A DNA stretch of 64,000 nucleotides. Source: Helicoverpa zea (Eukaryota; Arthropoda; Insecta; Lepidoptera; Noctuidae). The notes under the pieces were generated by a model. The model searched no databases and was not told where the DNA came from. It was given only the letters and a program-made list of their open reading frames with translations. The DNA is taken from NCBI RefSeq assembly GCF_022581195.2, contig NC_061461.1, positions 6,200,001 through 6,264,000 of the forward strand, given 5' to 3'. This document shows positions 33,254 to 47,100 of the stretch, one piece after another. How positions within the stretch are numbered: the first letter of the stretch is position 1; the number at the start of each line of letters is the position of its first letter. A program made the position numbers and the translations under genes.

Positions 33254-36200
33254 TTATATGTTCATTAAAGTTCTCTCATAATATAAGAGACAACTATGTT
33301 TTTAAAGGTTTTTAATGAAGAATTAATTCTATGACTAGAATTTTAGTTGATATAGGTACTGAACAAGCGGTTAAAAACAAACTATTATCTATGCAAACAA
33401 ATAAAATTCATTAGGTTTTTGATTGGTTTATAGTTCTTGTATTTCACTACTACGATATGTATTTTATTAGCATATTTCATAATTTCCATATCAATTTTGT
33501 AGTTGTCGTAACCGAACGCCAAAATAAATCACTTTGAGAAGTATCGCAGGCCGCGGCGACGAGATGTCGTTGGCCGTCGCACGCGTTCTATCCATCTGAT
33601 AAATATATGTAAATAATTATTAAATATTATCCAAACGGTAGATAGGGTCGTTTAGGCGCCCGTTACGTTATCTGCGTTATTTGTCGTTAACAGTTTTAAC
33701 GGACAGCGAGTTATCTTGCTGAGTTATGGCAACCGACGCGCATCCGAGAGATTCCTCATTTCTTCTCTAGTTTCTACAGTGCGTCCGTCAGTCCGTACGA
33801 GATAAGTGACACCTGGCCACTGCTGACCATCCGCACTTAATGCTGCGATATCATCTGTGTGACGGCATAACTAATGTCCACAAGTTTCAACAAATGTTTA
33901 TACTTTTTCATCGCGGCCTTCACGGTTTCGTCCTAGCGTGTGCGGGGTGCCAACTGGTTCATAAATAAGCATTCAGAATGTCGAGTCTGTGAAGTATCGA
34001 TCAACTTGGCTTCTTGATTTGAGTAATGTGATTTTGATTTAAGCCATTTATAGTTTCTGTTCTCAAATTCCAGGTCATTGATAATTCGAGTAAAACAACG
34101 CAATCGAATAATATTACAAATCTTAACTGTCAATAAATTCGATTCAATTTGATTTTAATTCTCCTGAATGACGGAATAATTAAGTCACCTACTTTAGCCG
34201 GTTCCATGTTTTGTTTATTGCCGGCTTAAAATATTATCTTGATGTTAATCAATAAATCATAGCTCAGATAGAGTTTCCAGCGTTGTTGTTGTTACACGCA
34301 TCAAATATTAATATTTGTACCTTTCAATGTAATAATAACAATCTTTTTATTTACTGCCAATGAAATACATAATCTTCTTTTTTTGATGTATGGATTTTAT
34401 AAATGTAAAGTTATCTATGATGCGACATTAGTTAACCTGCTTGTAAAGCGGCAGTTATCGAGCGCCCGGCTCAGACGGATATTTTCTTTTTAGCAGACTG
34501 GTTTACCGGCTGAATATGATTTACGTGAATTATGATGGCAGACATAACGGTCAGCATGTCTGTCTTCCAGCAAAATAAAACACTAGGTCCTTTGTAAATT
34601 ACGTATATTTTTACGACGCTTTACATCACCGCATTGAAAGCCTTACATTAGCTGTACGTATCTATCGGACAACGATAAATAATATGAAATAAATAGCGAT
34701 TTAAACAGAGCACGATACTAGTTTAGTTCAATTTGCAACAGCAGTCAATATTCTTAGTGGGGTGTTATTAACCACTTGCTGGTACAGCCCGCGGCTGCGC
34801 CTGATCTGATTCCAATTCTTTTATGAATAGAAACAGTAATTGCATCAGCCGGGTACCGCGGAGCCGCCACTGTGCACCAGCTCTTACAAAATAACTGATT
34901 TAAACATAGATGACTATCTGCGCTAAGTGTAAAGACCGCATTTTACGCCAGCTCCGAAGCTATCAGTCATCTACACGAATAACTCGATAGGTTATAAATT
35001 ACTTGTCAAACCGCGACGTCGCGCCCCGCGCTCGCTGGCCGTTCTACAAAGTTATCACTCGTATAACGTCTCCGATATGGCACTCTTAGTGCAACAAATG
35101 AAGCAGTTGCATTAAAACTTGTCCGGTGAATATCTGAGCGTAATTAATAGTGAGAGATAAGTCGCGGAGAGCGTCTGCGATACCTCCGCACGGTTGCTCG
35201 TAATCGAGGTTGTCGGGAGCGCCGCCACCGGCGACCGGCTCTGGCCTTATATTAATAACAGTCAGTCGATATCAGAGGTGGCCGAACCAAATGGGAAATT
35301 AAAAGGCTTTCATGGGATGCACTCATTAGACTGATTTGTATTGGGGAAGTTAGCGGCGCCGCACAAGAAGTTATTAATGAGCATTGTAATCGCTTGTCCC
35401 CGACATGAGAATCGTTTGTGTGCTCATATATCGAGTTGCCTTCCCATTCAGTTTGACAACTTGTGGTTATATTAAATTAGTACGGCTTTAGCGGTGATTG
35501 AGCGTAGGCAGGCACAATTTGTTGTTCGTAGGTAACGAGTAGCACGGCTGTCTGTGATTGTATCGTCGATTGTGCATGCAAGCGTATCAGTGCAGGCTAA
35601 TTTGTCAATTAGAGAGTCAGAAGTCGCGCAGGGTCGCGGGGCAGTGCTAAAGCGCGTAATAGCGCAATTTATGCCATCATTGTTCTAAAGTAGCGTCGGC
35701 CGTATATCAGTGAGGCAGACGGGAGCAATTGATACAAACGAGCGCGTGTCACGTCTAAATATAATATTAGGAATCACGGCGCGAGCCAGGATATATTAAT
35801 TTGGAGTGGTTGCTGCATGACGAGCACCACTAAGCCACGCGATTGTCACAAAGCGTCACACACCACTTTTATTGTCCACTTAGATTTCCTCATTCTGTAA
35901 CCACATTCCTTCTTACAATTGTCTACTTCTGTTAATGCGCTTCATGGTACTTATCATATCATAGATGAATTGAGTTTCCAGATTCCAAGCGGCGATCCCT
36001 AGCAGGCGAATAAAGCTAGGTGTGTTAAATGGGTACCTACACGTCTCTATTCACTGCCTCGGGCAAAAAAGTACAAAATAAACACTGTACAGTATTTCAG
36101 CACGTGTTGTGATTGTGAATTGTGAATTGTATCGAAAACAATTAAATAATATGAAGGCAGTTAAGCATAGAATTATTCATTAAATGGCACGTTCCCATAA

Positions 36201-36329
36201 ATCAGCCCAATTGGTATGAAACGGTACAAATCATAAGAAGACGTCATAATTCACAAGACATGGCAGAATCTATAGTGGCCGGGGGACCCTTGCTCTTTGA
36301 ATATAAGTTTAAATGACGATTTATGAATG

Positions 36330-36445
36330 AGGTCAGTGCGGTGGTCGGTGAGTGAGGTCGGCTAACTCGGTGTATCAATCGGCGTCGCCGGGGCGAGCGC
36401 GGGCTCGGCGCGAGCGCACCACGCGCCCGGCACACGACACGTCTT
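36330..36445. promoter_or_regulatory. GC-rich island
   Basis: A locally CpG-dense stretch (gtgcggtggtcggtg to gcccggcacacgacacg) in AT-rich surroundings, without inverted-repeat ends or an RNA-like fold. A minus-strand open frame over it is Arg-rich and not convincing. It could be a promoter or a conserved enhancer core. Confidence 0.22.
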
Positions 36446-37554
36446 CTAATACCACTTGAACAAGCCGAGTTAAACCCTCACACTTCCTCATTCATGCGAC
36501 CTAACACTGAATCAACGTGGACCTATTCACACTTTGAACACAAAAAGAATTACTTTGTTGCTATTAAATCGTTCGTTCTGGTTTGATGGTACCAGTGTGT
36601 ACAAACAAGAAGTTAATAATGCTAAAATATACACATTACACCATTCTACTCACTCATGTCACTATTGCATTATTATCGTCGTAAGGGGTCAAAACCACAT
36701 CAACTCATTTGAGATATGAGCTGCGTCAATTTACAGGCATTAATTTTATGAGCAAACGACAGTATAAATGGATTCCATGTCACGTTTAGTTCCTGACTGA
36801 ATGAGATTTATCTAAGAAGGTTTCGTAATTAACGTAGATAAAACGCTTGCAGCAAAGAGACACCTCAAAACAACATTGATCATTGCTAATACCATTCAAC
36901 AATAAATCAGAAAACCAGGTTCAACACCTTGTAATAACAACTTGTTCCCAGTTCACGCTTTTGTGCACTCCGCCTGGTTATATATTATGCGTTATTTACT
37001 ATTCTAGCTATATTTCACACTGGCCAGTTCGTTCTGGAATCCGTATTGAGGTCATATTATCTTATTACCCGACAATAAGTCTTGGGACAGCAGCACTACT
37101 TTTGCATATCTTTTAATCTTTAAGGTTATAGTTAAATTGACAATTGACTCCATAAATGTAAGTTTTGTTATCGATACCAGCGTTTCTCAGTCGTTTACCA
37201 TTTTCGTATAAATAGCATCTGTTATTGGATTTACAGAGATTCTGTTTGGGTTTATTTGTGGGTTCTTATTTTAACTACACGTCTTTCAAAATCTATTTAT
37301 CTGTTTTCGAATCATCAGGCAAGAATTCGTCCATTGTAAACGCGGAGCACTTATTTCATACTGTTCATAGCTCACATAACTTCATTACGAGCTCAATTGA
37401 ATAAACTGTGATAGGAACGCCGCGCCGAGGCGCTCTGCAAGTTGATTGCTCAAATTTCCTCTTCAACTATCACAAAGATATGGTGAATTTCTAATTGGAT
37501 AAACGTGTCGTTTCCTATTTAAAGGCGACGGCTGGCTTGGCGTTACCACTTAAG

Positions 37555-37710
37555 AGTGACCTGCGGAGTTTGGGTAGGGAGCCGTGGGGGTCAGGCGCGC
37601 TCGCGTGGCGCGGAGAGCAGCTCTTGCTGGCGGGCGCACGGCGGCACGCGCGCCGTCATCCCGTATAATGGCTGCCGCTCCGTCTCCTCCACCGCTCGTA
37701 CGTACGCTCA
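37555..37710. promoter_or_regulatory. GC-rich island with an ATGGCTGCC start-like context
   Basis: A CpG-dense patch (ggggtcaggcgcgctcgcg to gccgtcatcccg) followed by ataATGGCTGCCGCTCCGTC at 37668. This has start-codon character but gives a frame that reaches a stop at 37772 with no domain. It may be a promoter with a short first exon, or an unrelated regulatory element. Confidence 0.22.
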
Positions 37711-40700
37711 ATGACCGACTAATGAATTATGATTTTACTTTAAAACGCTTCCTGGGTGATTTTCGAGTTTAACCAGAGTTAATCTTATTGTGATTTATAA
37801 CAGCGAAATCAGAGCGGATATCATTATCTCGCTGGATAATGATAAACAATGACAAATTGATTTTCTACCATTAACTCAGATAGCAAAGTCTAGTTTATTG
37901 TGCTCGTATTTATCATTATTTGATGGCAGGACGTAAGTACTAGCTCTCTACATAAACTAGGTACCTCTCTCTAGCATTTTTGAGAAGGGCATAATAGGTA
38001 CTGCAGAGGTTCCTACGATAATTTCCAGTTGTTTGCGATGTATGGTCGCATTAGAACGGGTTTGACGTCAATAATACTGTGTACTTACTACGCAAAAATA
38101 GATAACAGGAAAACGCACAATATTTATTTATCTTCGTTTTTCGTACAGTTAAAATAGAAATCGCACTTTGTGACGAAACGTTGGTTAAAAATAGAATGTG
38201 ACAAAGAAAATTACTGGGTAAATGTAGCAAAAACAAATAAATAGAACACTTCTCTCATAATAATTACGTAGTCATACCACTTAAACGAATCAAAAATATG
38301 TGATTTTCCTTTTTACAAAAAAGGAATAAATATTAGATTTACCTGCATGGTTTATTAACTTGTTCATAAATACGTAAGTCAAATAAGCAACCTCATCTTC
38401 GTATATGATGAAGGGGCACTGTAAAACAAATTGCAGATTTTTCAAATGGAGTAAGTAGACTGAGATCACTTTAGTGGTTACTGACTACCGAATTTCCATC
38501 AATTTGGAGTCCTGGCAGTTATTTTTAACTTGTTCTATTTTTTTTAACGTAAGTATACATATGAAAAAGGCCCGAAGGAGTATGGGCGGTGTGAAGCTAC
38601 TTTAAGTATTACCAAGTCGGCGAAACCCTCTCAAAACTCAGTAGGCAATATTCGAATTTCTTTTCTTTCTTATTTTATGGTAACGTAAAAGTGTGTAGTG
38701 AGATGGCGTGTCGTAAATCACGCGTCGATGGACGACCGATAGCGCTTCCGTGCGGTGCGCGCGTGCGCTCCTCTGCCTACCCACACACTCACACAAACAT
38801 TCACACACATATGTCACAATTTTTCCTACAACTTTTACGCACACACGCGCATATGAAATGTGTATTGTATTCATGAATCATTTTCCTTAAAATGAAGGTC
38901 CTATACTATTAATCAAAGAGCTTAACGCGCACAACACTATTATTAGAGCTAAATTGACTAAATCTGACGTTTGATTAAGAGAATGATACGGCCTCTTTGA
39001 TAAGACTTCTTAATCATATGTTTTTGAGGTTTTCTTTTAATTTCTTTTGTTATTTCTGTGTAATTTTTAGAAAGGTAACTTTTTACAAAAACTTTAATTT
39101 TGGACCTGATTGAGTGGCTACGTCCATTCAATCTTCCATTGAAAAATAATTGTTTTTTTTTGTTTTGTAAATTATAACTAACCGAAATTAATACATTGAG
39201 ATGCATGCGTTGAGATGTATGCTAAACCTGCTTTTAAAAATGAGATTTATTGAGTATTGTGAACTGAACTGAAGTTTCATAATAGATGTAAAATGTAAAC
39301 CTAGCTATTGCACACTAGTGAGATACCGTTATTTCATCTAATACAACCTAGACATAAAGTCATACCAAACGATGGACTTGGCTAATGACAAAGTCAACTT
39401 GGTAAATTGAAAATTTATTACACTACATTATACGATTCTAGGCAACAGTAATCATATTCAACTATATAAACAGTAATTTATTAATGTACCCTAACGTGGA
39501 GGCGTGAGAAGAAAGGTTTGTAATAAGCCAATTTAAATGAATTTAGATATAAATACAAAACTAAATATACGGTACATGTCGGTCCCATGTCGTGAGCTAT
39601 TAACTAACGCGATTCAATTCCCCCCGCAGTTAATATGCGCATAACTAAATAGTTAGTATTAAACCAATTTGTTTACAGCGATAAACCCACTGTTTATATT
39701 TTCTAGCCTCCTTGAAATCCTTTGAACAGCTTGGCACGGCATTAATCAGTATTTTATCGTACATGTTTATTGTTTATGCGTAGTAAATTCAATTAAGAAA
39801 AACAGATTTATTAGCGGCCGATACCGGACAATACTGTGCTTGCAATCAGTGCTTTATCTCTTGAATTTGTTGAGAAAATTATAATTTTGGTTTCAGACTT
39901 AAATATTTTACTTTTAATTTGAGTGTTTGTAAAAAACTGGTCTTTAATTTAGAGAAAATTATTAGTCTTTTCAAAAAAATGTAAACAGAGAGCTAAGGTC
40001 AGATGCATAAAGCAAGCGATATAAATATTCATTGGTATTATTTTAACACTTTAGCTTTAATATGTAAATGTGAAGTTAATCACGGTATTTAAAATTCAGT
40101 AGATATACAGTAGGTACCGGTGGAGATCGTTATTGATTCCCCATAGCGGTTATCTTCACTATCTCCGGTAAAGTACGATATCAGTGGCGCGCTACTAATT
40201 AAAAGGCAAATTGAAGCGCCGCGTGTCAAGGACTATTAATTTTTACGATCGCTATCACAGCTTCGGCCAATGCAGTGGCCAGTATCAAAACGTGTCTCAT
40301 ACTATTTATCTTTATGTATGCAACTATAGATTGTATCTGGTTGTTCGTTAACTAATAAATTAACGATCGGAAAGTCATTGCCTTTTTATCTGTTATCTGT
40401 TAATGATGGGGTTTGTAAAAAACGTAGCCTCAGATACAAAAAAATGGTTGAACTCATAGATGTTCGCAACGAGATTAATGGTTGATTTCGAGTTGTTAAA
40501 TGTGTAGAGTAGTCTTAAGTCAGAGTTGCGGGGCATGATGAGCGAGCGTGCGGCGACAAGGGGCAGGCCGGAGACCACCGGGGCAGAGCGGTGCTTTACT
40601 TACAACGATTTATTGTTATAAAAATAATGTATCATCGGCCGCCGCCACTGCGCCGTACAATGCTCGTAACAAGCTCGGCTCGTGTGCTGCATTAACGGGA

Positions 40701-43271
40701 CGAGCGCGGACTTACTTGCGCTTTAGTGCTGCCATTCCATTGAAAGCTATGCTTTATTCAGCAGCTTTGAATTTTGTTTTAAATGTTCAGTGACGTGGAA
40801 TAAAACGTCGTATGGAATAGTTTCTAAAAAAGTAAAAGTAATATCTTTAATCCTGTAATCTCTTTTTGTCATTTTTCGTGGATTACCTTGAGAGAAAGTT
40901 TTTCACGAACATGTAAAGCTTTCGTTCATTGGTTTGTAACTGGATTTATAAATAAATAAAACTTGGCACTTACATAAAGTTGTTGGCACTTGGCACTTGC
41001 GTAAATATAACATCATATCCGAAGTTAAACTTGACAAAAATCTGACTAAAGAAAGTGTCCAACAATGACAAGATGTATTTTGCTATTTAGCTTTTGGTAC
41101 GGCTAGAGCTTTAAATATACCTTTTATTATTTCCACTTATTCACATTGATGGATGTTCTAACTCAGCAGTTTTTGATCTGTAGGTAAGTGCAGTAGCTTT
41201 TGATACACGCGATAACGATATTTAATCAGACTGGAGCAATTGCCTACATCTTTTTAATGGCAGTACACTCGCATCGCGCGGTTGGTCTGAGCTATCATGC
41301 GCCTGATCGAGTGTCAGCCAGGTAATTGTAGTGACTGATTTTTAATGCACTATAATATTTGTATGTCAGTACCTACTTACAGATTTGTTGTGGTATCACG
41401 TTTGCATCAACTCTTTGAGATTATAGAAGCTTGATAGCTTGAAGGTTCTATTCGTCGTTTTTCAAAGAGTTAAATGAAAAAAGATTCCATTTCATAAAAT
41501 GAGAGCCTTTCACGAATTTCCACAAACCGCCTGCGTCTGCCTACATACAAAGTCCAGCTTAAAAGGTCAATTGTGACAAGTGACCAGTTTGTCCGACAGT
41601 ATTGTTCAACTCTGCCTTTAATTACGCAATAGACAGAAACATTACACCTGATACAGTCAGGCAATTTGTATCGTTCTTCCCAGAGCGTTGATAACAGTTA
41701 AATTTAACATGAAACAAGTTCCGAGAGCTAAGACTTAGAGCCGGGGACTACAATTAAATTCTATTAAAGCGACAACAGCACCGTGTAATTAAGCGACAGC
41801 ATACAAACGCCTGAAATATCTCTCATTCTTATTTGACGGGGCCGGGCTGGGAGTTATGAAAGTTTTGTACTATATAGTAATTATACGGTGCTCGGGTCTG
41901 GGAGAAGTGGCCGAGACTGGAGTCTGTCGCAAGTCTTAGATAGCGTCCTGCGACACTATTAATACAGCCGCGACAAGCGTTTGATTGCATGTGCCCGCTG
42001 TGCGACGTTGTTATTACATGTTTTGCGTTTTATTTAAACATTTTGTACAGTCGCCTGCAACTGTATATATCCACTAAACCCGTGAGATGCTATTTACCAA
42101 ATGTTGTTAGATATATATCACTACTAATTTACACTAAATTACTAATCGAAACTCTTGGAATACATCCACGCTTGTCGATTTGCATGTTGAATACATTTTC
42201 TTTAAATAAGGTATAATAAATATTTGTCACTAGACCAAGTAACTGAATAGGACCTGAAACGTGGGAAGACCCTCTTCTATCAAATGTGTAATCAAGAACA
42301 CATGTTTGTTTAGGTAAGTTTATATAATAAAGCAAGTCTTCAAAAACACAAAAATATCTGAACCAGAAAGTTTCGTTGACTGTACTACCACTACTTGTCC
42401 TCCGTTTATGAAGAAACTGAGAGACGATAATTATACGACACGTCAAACGCTGATTGATCAGTGATACTACATTACTCGCCGCGAACCGGTCACTGATATG
42501 TAAATTAAATTCTAATAAACTTAAAAAAGGATGAACCGATTGCGAAGTGACTCCGGTTGCAGTTAGTGACAAATGGAGTGGCGTGGTGGGTATACGGTAG
42601 GTATATGTTAATGATGTCAGCGACTACTGTCTGAGAGAGCATACACGAGTTAATCAGAGCTTCTGCCATATATTCGAATCAGGAATCAAGTTTGGTATAC
42701 TTTATTGAATTGAATTCTGCTCTAATGTTGACGTGTGTCGACTGAGTGATTCGTCAGTGCTTCACATGGTATAGTCTTTGGCTGTTGGATTTTTACATGT
42801 GTGGTACAAAAAAAAAAACAAGCCCAGACAGAAAAATTATAAATATATCATCTAAAGCTTTATGTAAGGTTGGTTTGCTTCCGACCATAAGACAAATGAG
42901 TCAATAATTACTTATCTATTTACAAACAGCGTAATCAGGTTTCGATATCCAACATGAGACATCCGTTTCATGTATCTATACATACTTATACTATGTATTT
43001 ATTTCCAATTAGCAGTATATTATCTAGCTAATTACTTTGGGAATGTGGATAATGGAACTCCTGCATTTCGATTTCATTTACGAACCTGCAAATTATTGTA
43101 GCCAAGCTTGGTTTAGCAGATATAACGTTGCACCAAATTGCTTTAAAGATCTTCTGGTTCGATTAAACAATTTACTGTTTTAACACCATAGCAGATAAAA
43201 GGTGTAATTTTAAGTTAAAGCTAATAGTTGCTTTAGACGTACTTAGCTGTTAAAATTATTAAGGTTTCTAT

Positions 43272-43284
43272 TATTTAAATGCGA
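43272..43284. repeat. Target-site duplication of the full-length LINE (left)
   Basis: TATTTAAATGCGA is repeated exactly at 47378-47390 after the LINE's (at)n tail. The tail's own tat may contribute the first bases, so the true TSD is 10-13 bp. Confidence 0.8.
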
Positions 43285-43480
43285 GCGCGGCGGTCACCAC
43301 CGGCGCCGGACGTGTGCGAGAGCAGGCTCTCCACAGTACCTGGCGTGTCCGCTGGAGGGCGCCACAGTGTCGTGCACAGTGTCGAGCACGGCGGCGAGCG
43401 CCGTCAGTAGCGCGGCGGTCACCGCCGGCAGTTTCTGACTGTTGGCTGTCCGCTGGCAGTTTCTGAATCGCTACTGGTAC
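43285..43480 (+). promoter_or_regulatory. GC-rich 5' UTR start of the LINE with repeated monomer
   Basis: The first 20 bp, gcgcggcggtcacc(a)ccggc, recur with one substitution at 43410-43429, a spacing of 125 bp. A 26-bp repeat (cagtttctga...) follows at 43429-43464. Repeated monomers at the extreme 5' end of a full-length LINE often carry the internal Pol II promoter. That function is inferred here from position and composition only. Confidence 0.5.
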
Positions 43481-43705
43481 GCGACCCCAGACTACTCGAG
43501 CTTCTGTTGTCACACTCCTCTCCGTTCCGTGGCAGCAGTATCCTACCCTCCTCTCCCTCAATCTCAAATCCCAAGCAGATGCCTCCTGCTAAGATCCACT
43601 GGCGATCCCGGCCAGGCACAGCCCTTCTCATGGCTCATGGTTCGCGTTAGAGGCCATGCTAACGCCTAGGGACGTCTCTACCTTTCTCCAATTGTAGCGG
43701 TTTAC

Positions 43706-43812
43706 CGTTCCATTGGATACAGGGAGGTAGAGATAAGAGTGCACCTGTGTATGCGCACACACTGTCGTTGCTACGTTTCGTGCACTTTAATATCTCCTGC
43801 GCAATTGACTTG
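43706..43812 (+). repeat. LINE 5' UTR segment shared with the SINE at 18.3 kb
   Basis: The order ccgttccattgga, gagtgcacctgtgtatgcgca, cgtgcactttaatat, ctcctgcgcaattg matches the SINE at about 18554-18655 (ccgtcccatcggg, gagtgcacttgtgtctgcgc, tgtgcactataatat, gtcctgcgcagttg). The LINE has an extra stretch of about 15 bp between the second and third blocks. The shared blocks are colinear and on the same strand. Confidence 0.75.
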
Positions 43813-44134
43813 GTATGCCAAATGGACTCCGATTTAGCCCTGCGGCGAAGGGCAGAGGTAGAGAGGTCCGGTTGTGATGCCAACTTGGCTTTGTCTGACG
43901 TCTACACGCAGGCGACCTAGGGTAGATGGTCGCTTTGCACTGCATTGGGTTAACAGTGCAATTCGGCAGAGAGGCCCTGCTTCCCCCAATCCGGGGAGGG
44001 GACTAGAAAAGGTGTCCCAAAAAAGGCTTAACCCTGTATAAAGAGAGAGAGTAACCACGGCTGTCTCTGCATCAATAACTCGTGGTCGAAAGATACATAA
44101 TAATCTCAGACGAAAACCTGTTAAAATTAATAAC

Positions 44135-47100
44135 ATGACCTTTGCAGCGTGGAATGTGCGAACCCTCCTTGATCGCGAAAGTAGCCTGTGTCCTCCTCGT
44201 AAAACCGCTCTCGTATCGAGAGAACTCCGACGTTACGGTGTGCACATCGCTGCTCTTAGTGAGACTCACTTGGCAGACGAGGGGGAGAGATTGGAGCGCT
44301 TGGGCGGATATACTTTCTTTTGGAAAGGTACTCCGTCTTCAGAGCCTAGAAGATCCGGGGTTGAATTCGCGATCAGCAACCATATAGCAGCTAAATTAGA
44401 GGAGTATCCTATCCACATCTCGGACCGCGTCACCACGTTGCGCCTACACCTCGATAATGGCAATCATCTTAATATCATCAGTGTTTATGCACCAACGCTC
44501 GACAAGGATGATGAAACCAAGGCCAAGTTTTACGAAGAAGTTACGCAAACCCTATCAAAAATTTCCCAAAGGGAACAGATACTTCTGATGGGCGACTTTA
44601 ATTCGCGAGTCGGACGTGACTTTGAAGCTTGGCCAAAGGTCTTGGGAAGACATGGTGTCGGTAACATAAATAGTAATGGACAACTCCTGCTATCTCTCTG
44701 TGCTGAATTCGAACTGGCCATCACCAACACCATGTTCAGACTCCCGGCTAAATATAAAACTACCTGGATGCATCCGAGATCGAAGCATTGGCACCTGATT
44801 GATTTCATAATCGTTCGGCAAAGAGACATTTCCCAAGTACAGATCACACGTGTTATGCGTGATGCTAATGCAATGTGCTCCACGGACCACCGTCTTGTCG
44901 TCACCAAGATGAAGCTTCGTTTATATCCTCCTCGCAGATCTCATGGAGTGAAGCCTAAGTGCCTAGATTTGGAAAAATTTCAAAGTTTGGAGGTACGCGA
45001 CAACTATATACAGGCAATAAGTGATGCGATCCAGCTAATAGACGTTGAGCATGGTGATTCTGTAGCTAACTGGCATACCCTCTCGACCGGATTAATCGCT
45101 AGTGCTTCGCAGACACTGGGTGTCAAACCTGGTAGACACGAAGACTGGTTTGATGAAAATGATAAAATACTAACAAAAGCTATCCAGAATCACCGCTCCA
45201 TACTACGTCAATTTAGGGATGATCAACAAGCGGAGCGTGTTAAGCAAAGTGGAGCCGAGTTGCGGAGATATGTACGGGAAATAAAAGACAAGTGGTGGCG
45301 TCAAAAGGCCGAAAGTATGCAGTGGCTCTCTGACACGAAACAGCTAGGTGCGTTTTATGATGAGGTTCGCAAACTGGTCGGTAAAACCAGTCGTACAAGA
45401 GTGCCCTTGAGATCTCATGACGGCACACAGCTACTGACCAACAAGCAGGACGTACTGAAGGGATGGGCAGAGCATTTCAACGACTTGCTCAATGTCGGTA
45501 GAGCTGTGGACATGTCGTTCATCTGCTCGATGGCATCACTGCCCACTGTCAAGCAGCTAGACGATCCACTGATCCTGCGTGAGGTCATCGTCGCCGTTCA
45601 ACAACAACAGAACAAAAAAGCGGTCGGCATTGAAAATGTTCCTGGAGAGTTGCTGAAATATGGGGGTGCGGAGTTGCACGAGACCATTTGGAAACTCTTT
45701 GCAAAGATGTGGAACGAGGAGCGAGTACCTGATGAGTTTCGAGTCTCTCGGGTGTGCTCCTTGTACAAGAACAAAGGCGACAAATCTGACTGCAACTCCT
45801 ATAGAGGTATCTCTCTCCTTACCTCTCCAGGCAAAACCTTTGCACGAATTTTACTGAACCGCTTGATGCCCTTGTCTGAAGACATACTGCCTGAAACCCA
45901 ATTTGGCTTCCGGCCGAATCGAGGTACGTGTGAAGCCATCTTCTCTATCCGTCAACTTCTAGAGAAGAGTCGTGAGCAGAGTCAACCATTGTTTCTTTGC
46001 TTTGTTGACATGGAGAAAGCTTTCGACTCGGTGCCGCGCAAAGCCTTATGGGTGGTACTAGCGAAACTTGGATGCACGGACAAGTTTATAAGAATGATAC
46101 GACTTCTGCATGATGACATGCGCTGTTGTGTCAGTGTGCAGGGCGAAGACTCGGAGTTCTTTAAAGTGAGCTGCGGTGTGAAACAGGGCTGCGTGGTCGC
46201 TCCAACTCTCTTTGCCCTGTACTTTGCAGTTGTCGTTCGGGAAGCCTTGCAGACTCTGTCCGAAGGTATCCGTATTTGTTTTCGTACCGATGGCGGTGGT
46301 GTCTTCAACCTAAATAGACTCAAGGCTCGCACAAGAGTGTCTCACGCGACTATCACTGAGATGATGTATGCAGATGACTTATGTTTTGTGGCGGATTCCC
46401 CAGATGGGCTGCAGAGGCTTATGTCGACACTACTGCAGGCATGCAGCAGATTTGGCCTGAAGATAAATGTCAAGAAAACCGAAGTCATGGCACTTGATAC
46501 TGTGAACAGTGCCCCAGTTGACATTAGACTCGGAGATGTCTCGCTTAAGCAAGTAAACCAATTCAAATATCTTGGCAGCACCATAACATCCAGGTGTCTC
46601 CTTGATAACGAAGTCAACAGCCGAATAGGAGCAGCTGCTGCAGCTTTTGGTAGACTTCGTGCCAAGGTGTTCCGCTCACATGACATAAAGCTCTCTACAA
46701 AAGTAGCTGTGTACATGGCAATAGTTCTGCCAAATCTCCTATATGCCTCTGAGACTTGGTGTCTATACCGCGAGCATATTCGGACATTAGATAGATTCCA
46801 TCTAAAATGCCTACGTGACATTATGTGCATCCAGTGGTCGGACCATGTTCGTAACACGGAAGTACTTAGACGCGCTAATGTCAGCAGTATTGAGGCCTAT
46901 CTAATGCGTCGACAGCTGCGCTGGGCTGGTCATGTCTCCCGGATGTCAGATGCCAGAGTAGCAAAGCGCGTCTTCTACTCAGAACTGGAGACTGGCAAGC
47001 GTAAGCAGGGTGGTCAACGTCTGCGGTACAAAGATGTGCTGAAACGCCACATGAAGAGATGTGACTTAGATCCGTCACACTGGGAGGCTATGGCGGCAGA

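Larger units (their letters stand above)
33254..43271. other. Ten-kilobase gene-free, transposon-poor stretch
   Basis: I see no gene, tRNA or complete mobile element in this 10-kb interval. Open frames (up to 147 codons on the minus strand at 42129-42572) have no domain signature. There are repeated short GC-rich patches (about 33550-33570, 35000-35250, 36330-36430, 37560-37710, 40540-40720) and long runs rich in homeodomain-type TAATTA/ATTA cores. The scarcity of repeats compared with 3-33 kb suggests regulatory DNA under constraint, but this is inference. Confidence 0.45.

Noticed and set aside
38765..38860. CA-rich stretch possibly a microsatellite
   Set aside because: The repeats are imperfect and interspersed; only low-complexity sequence, not a clear array.
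42129..42572. 147-codon minus-strand open frame
   Set aside because: No recognisable domain, composition like random AT-rich DNA, no splice or promoter context.
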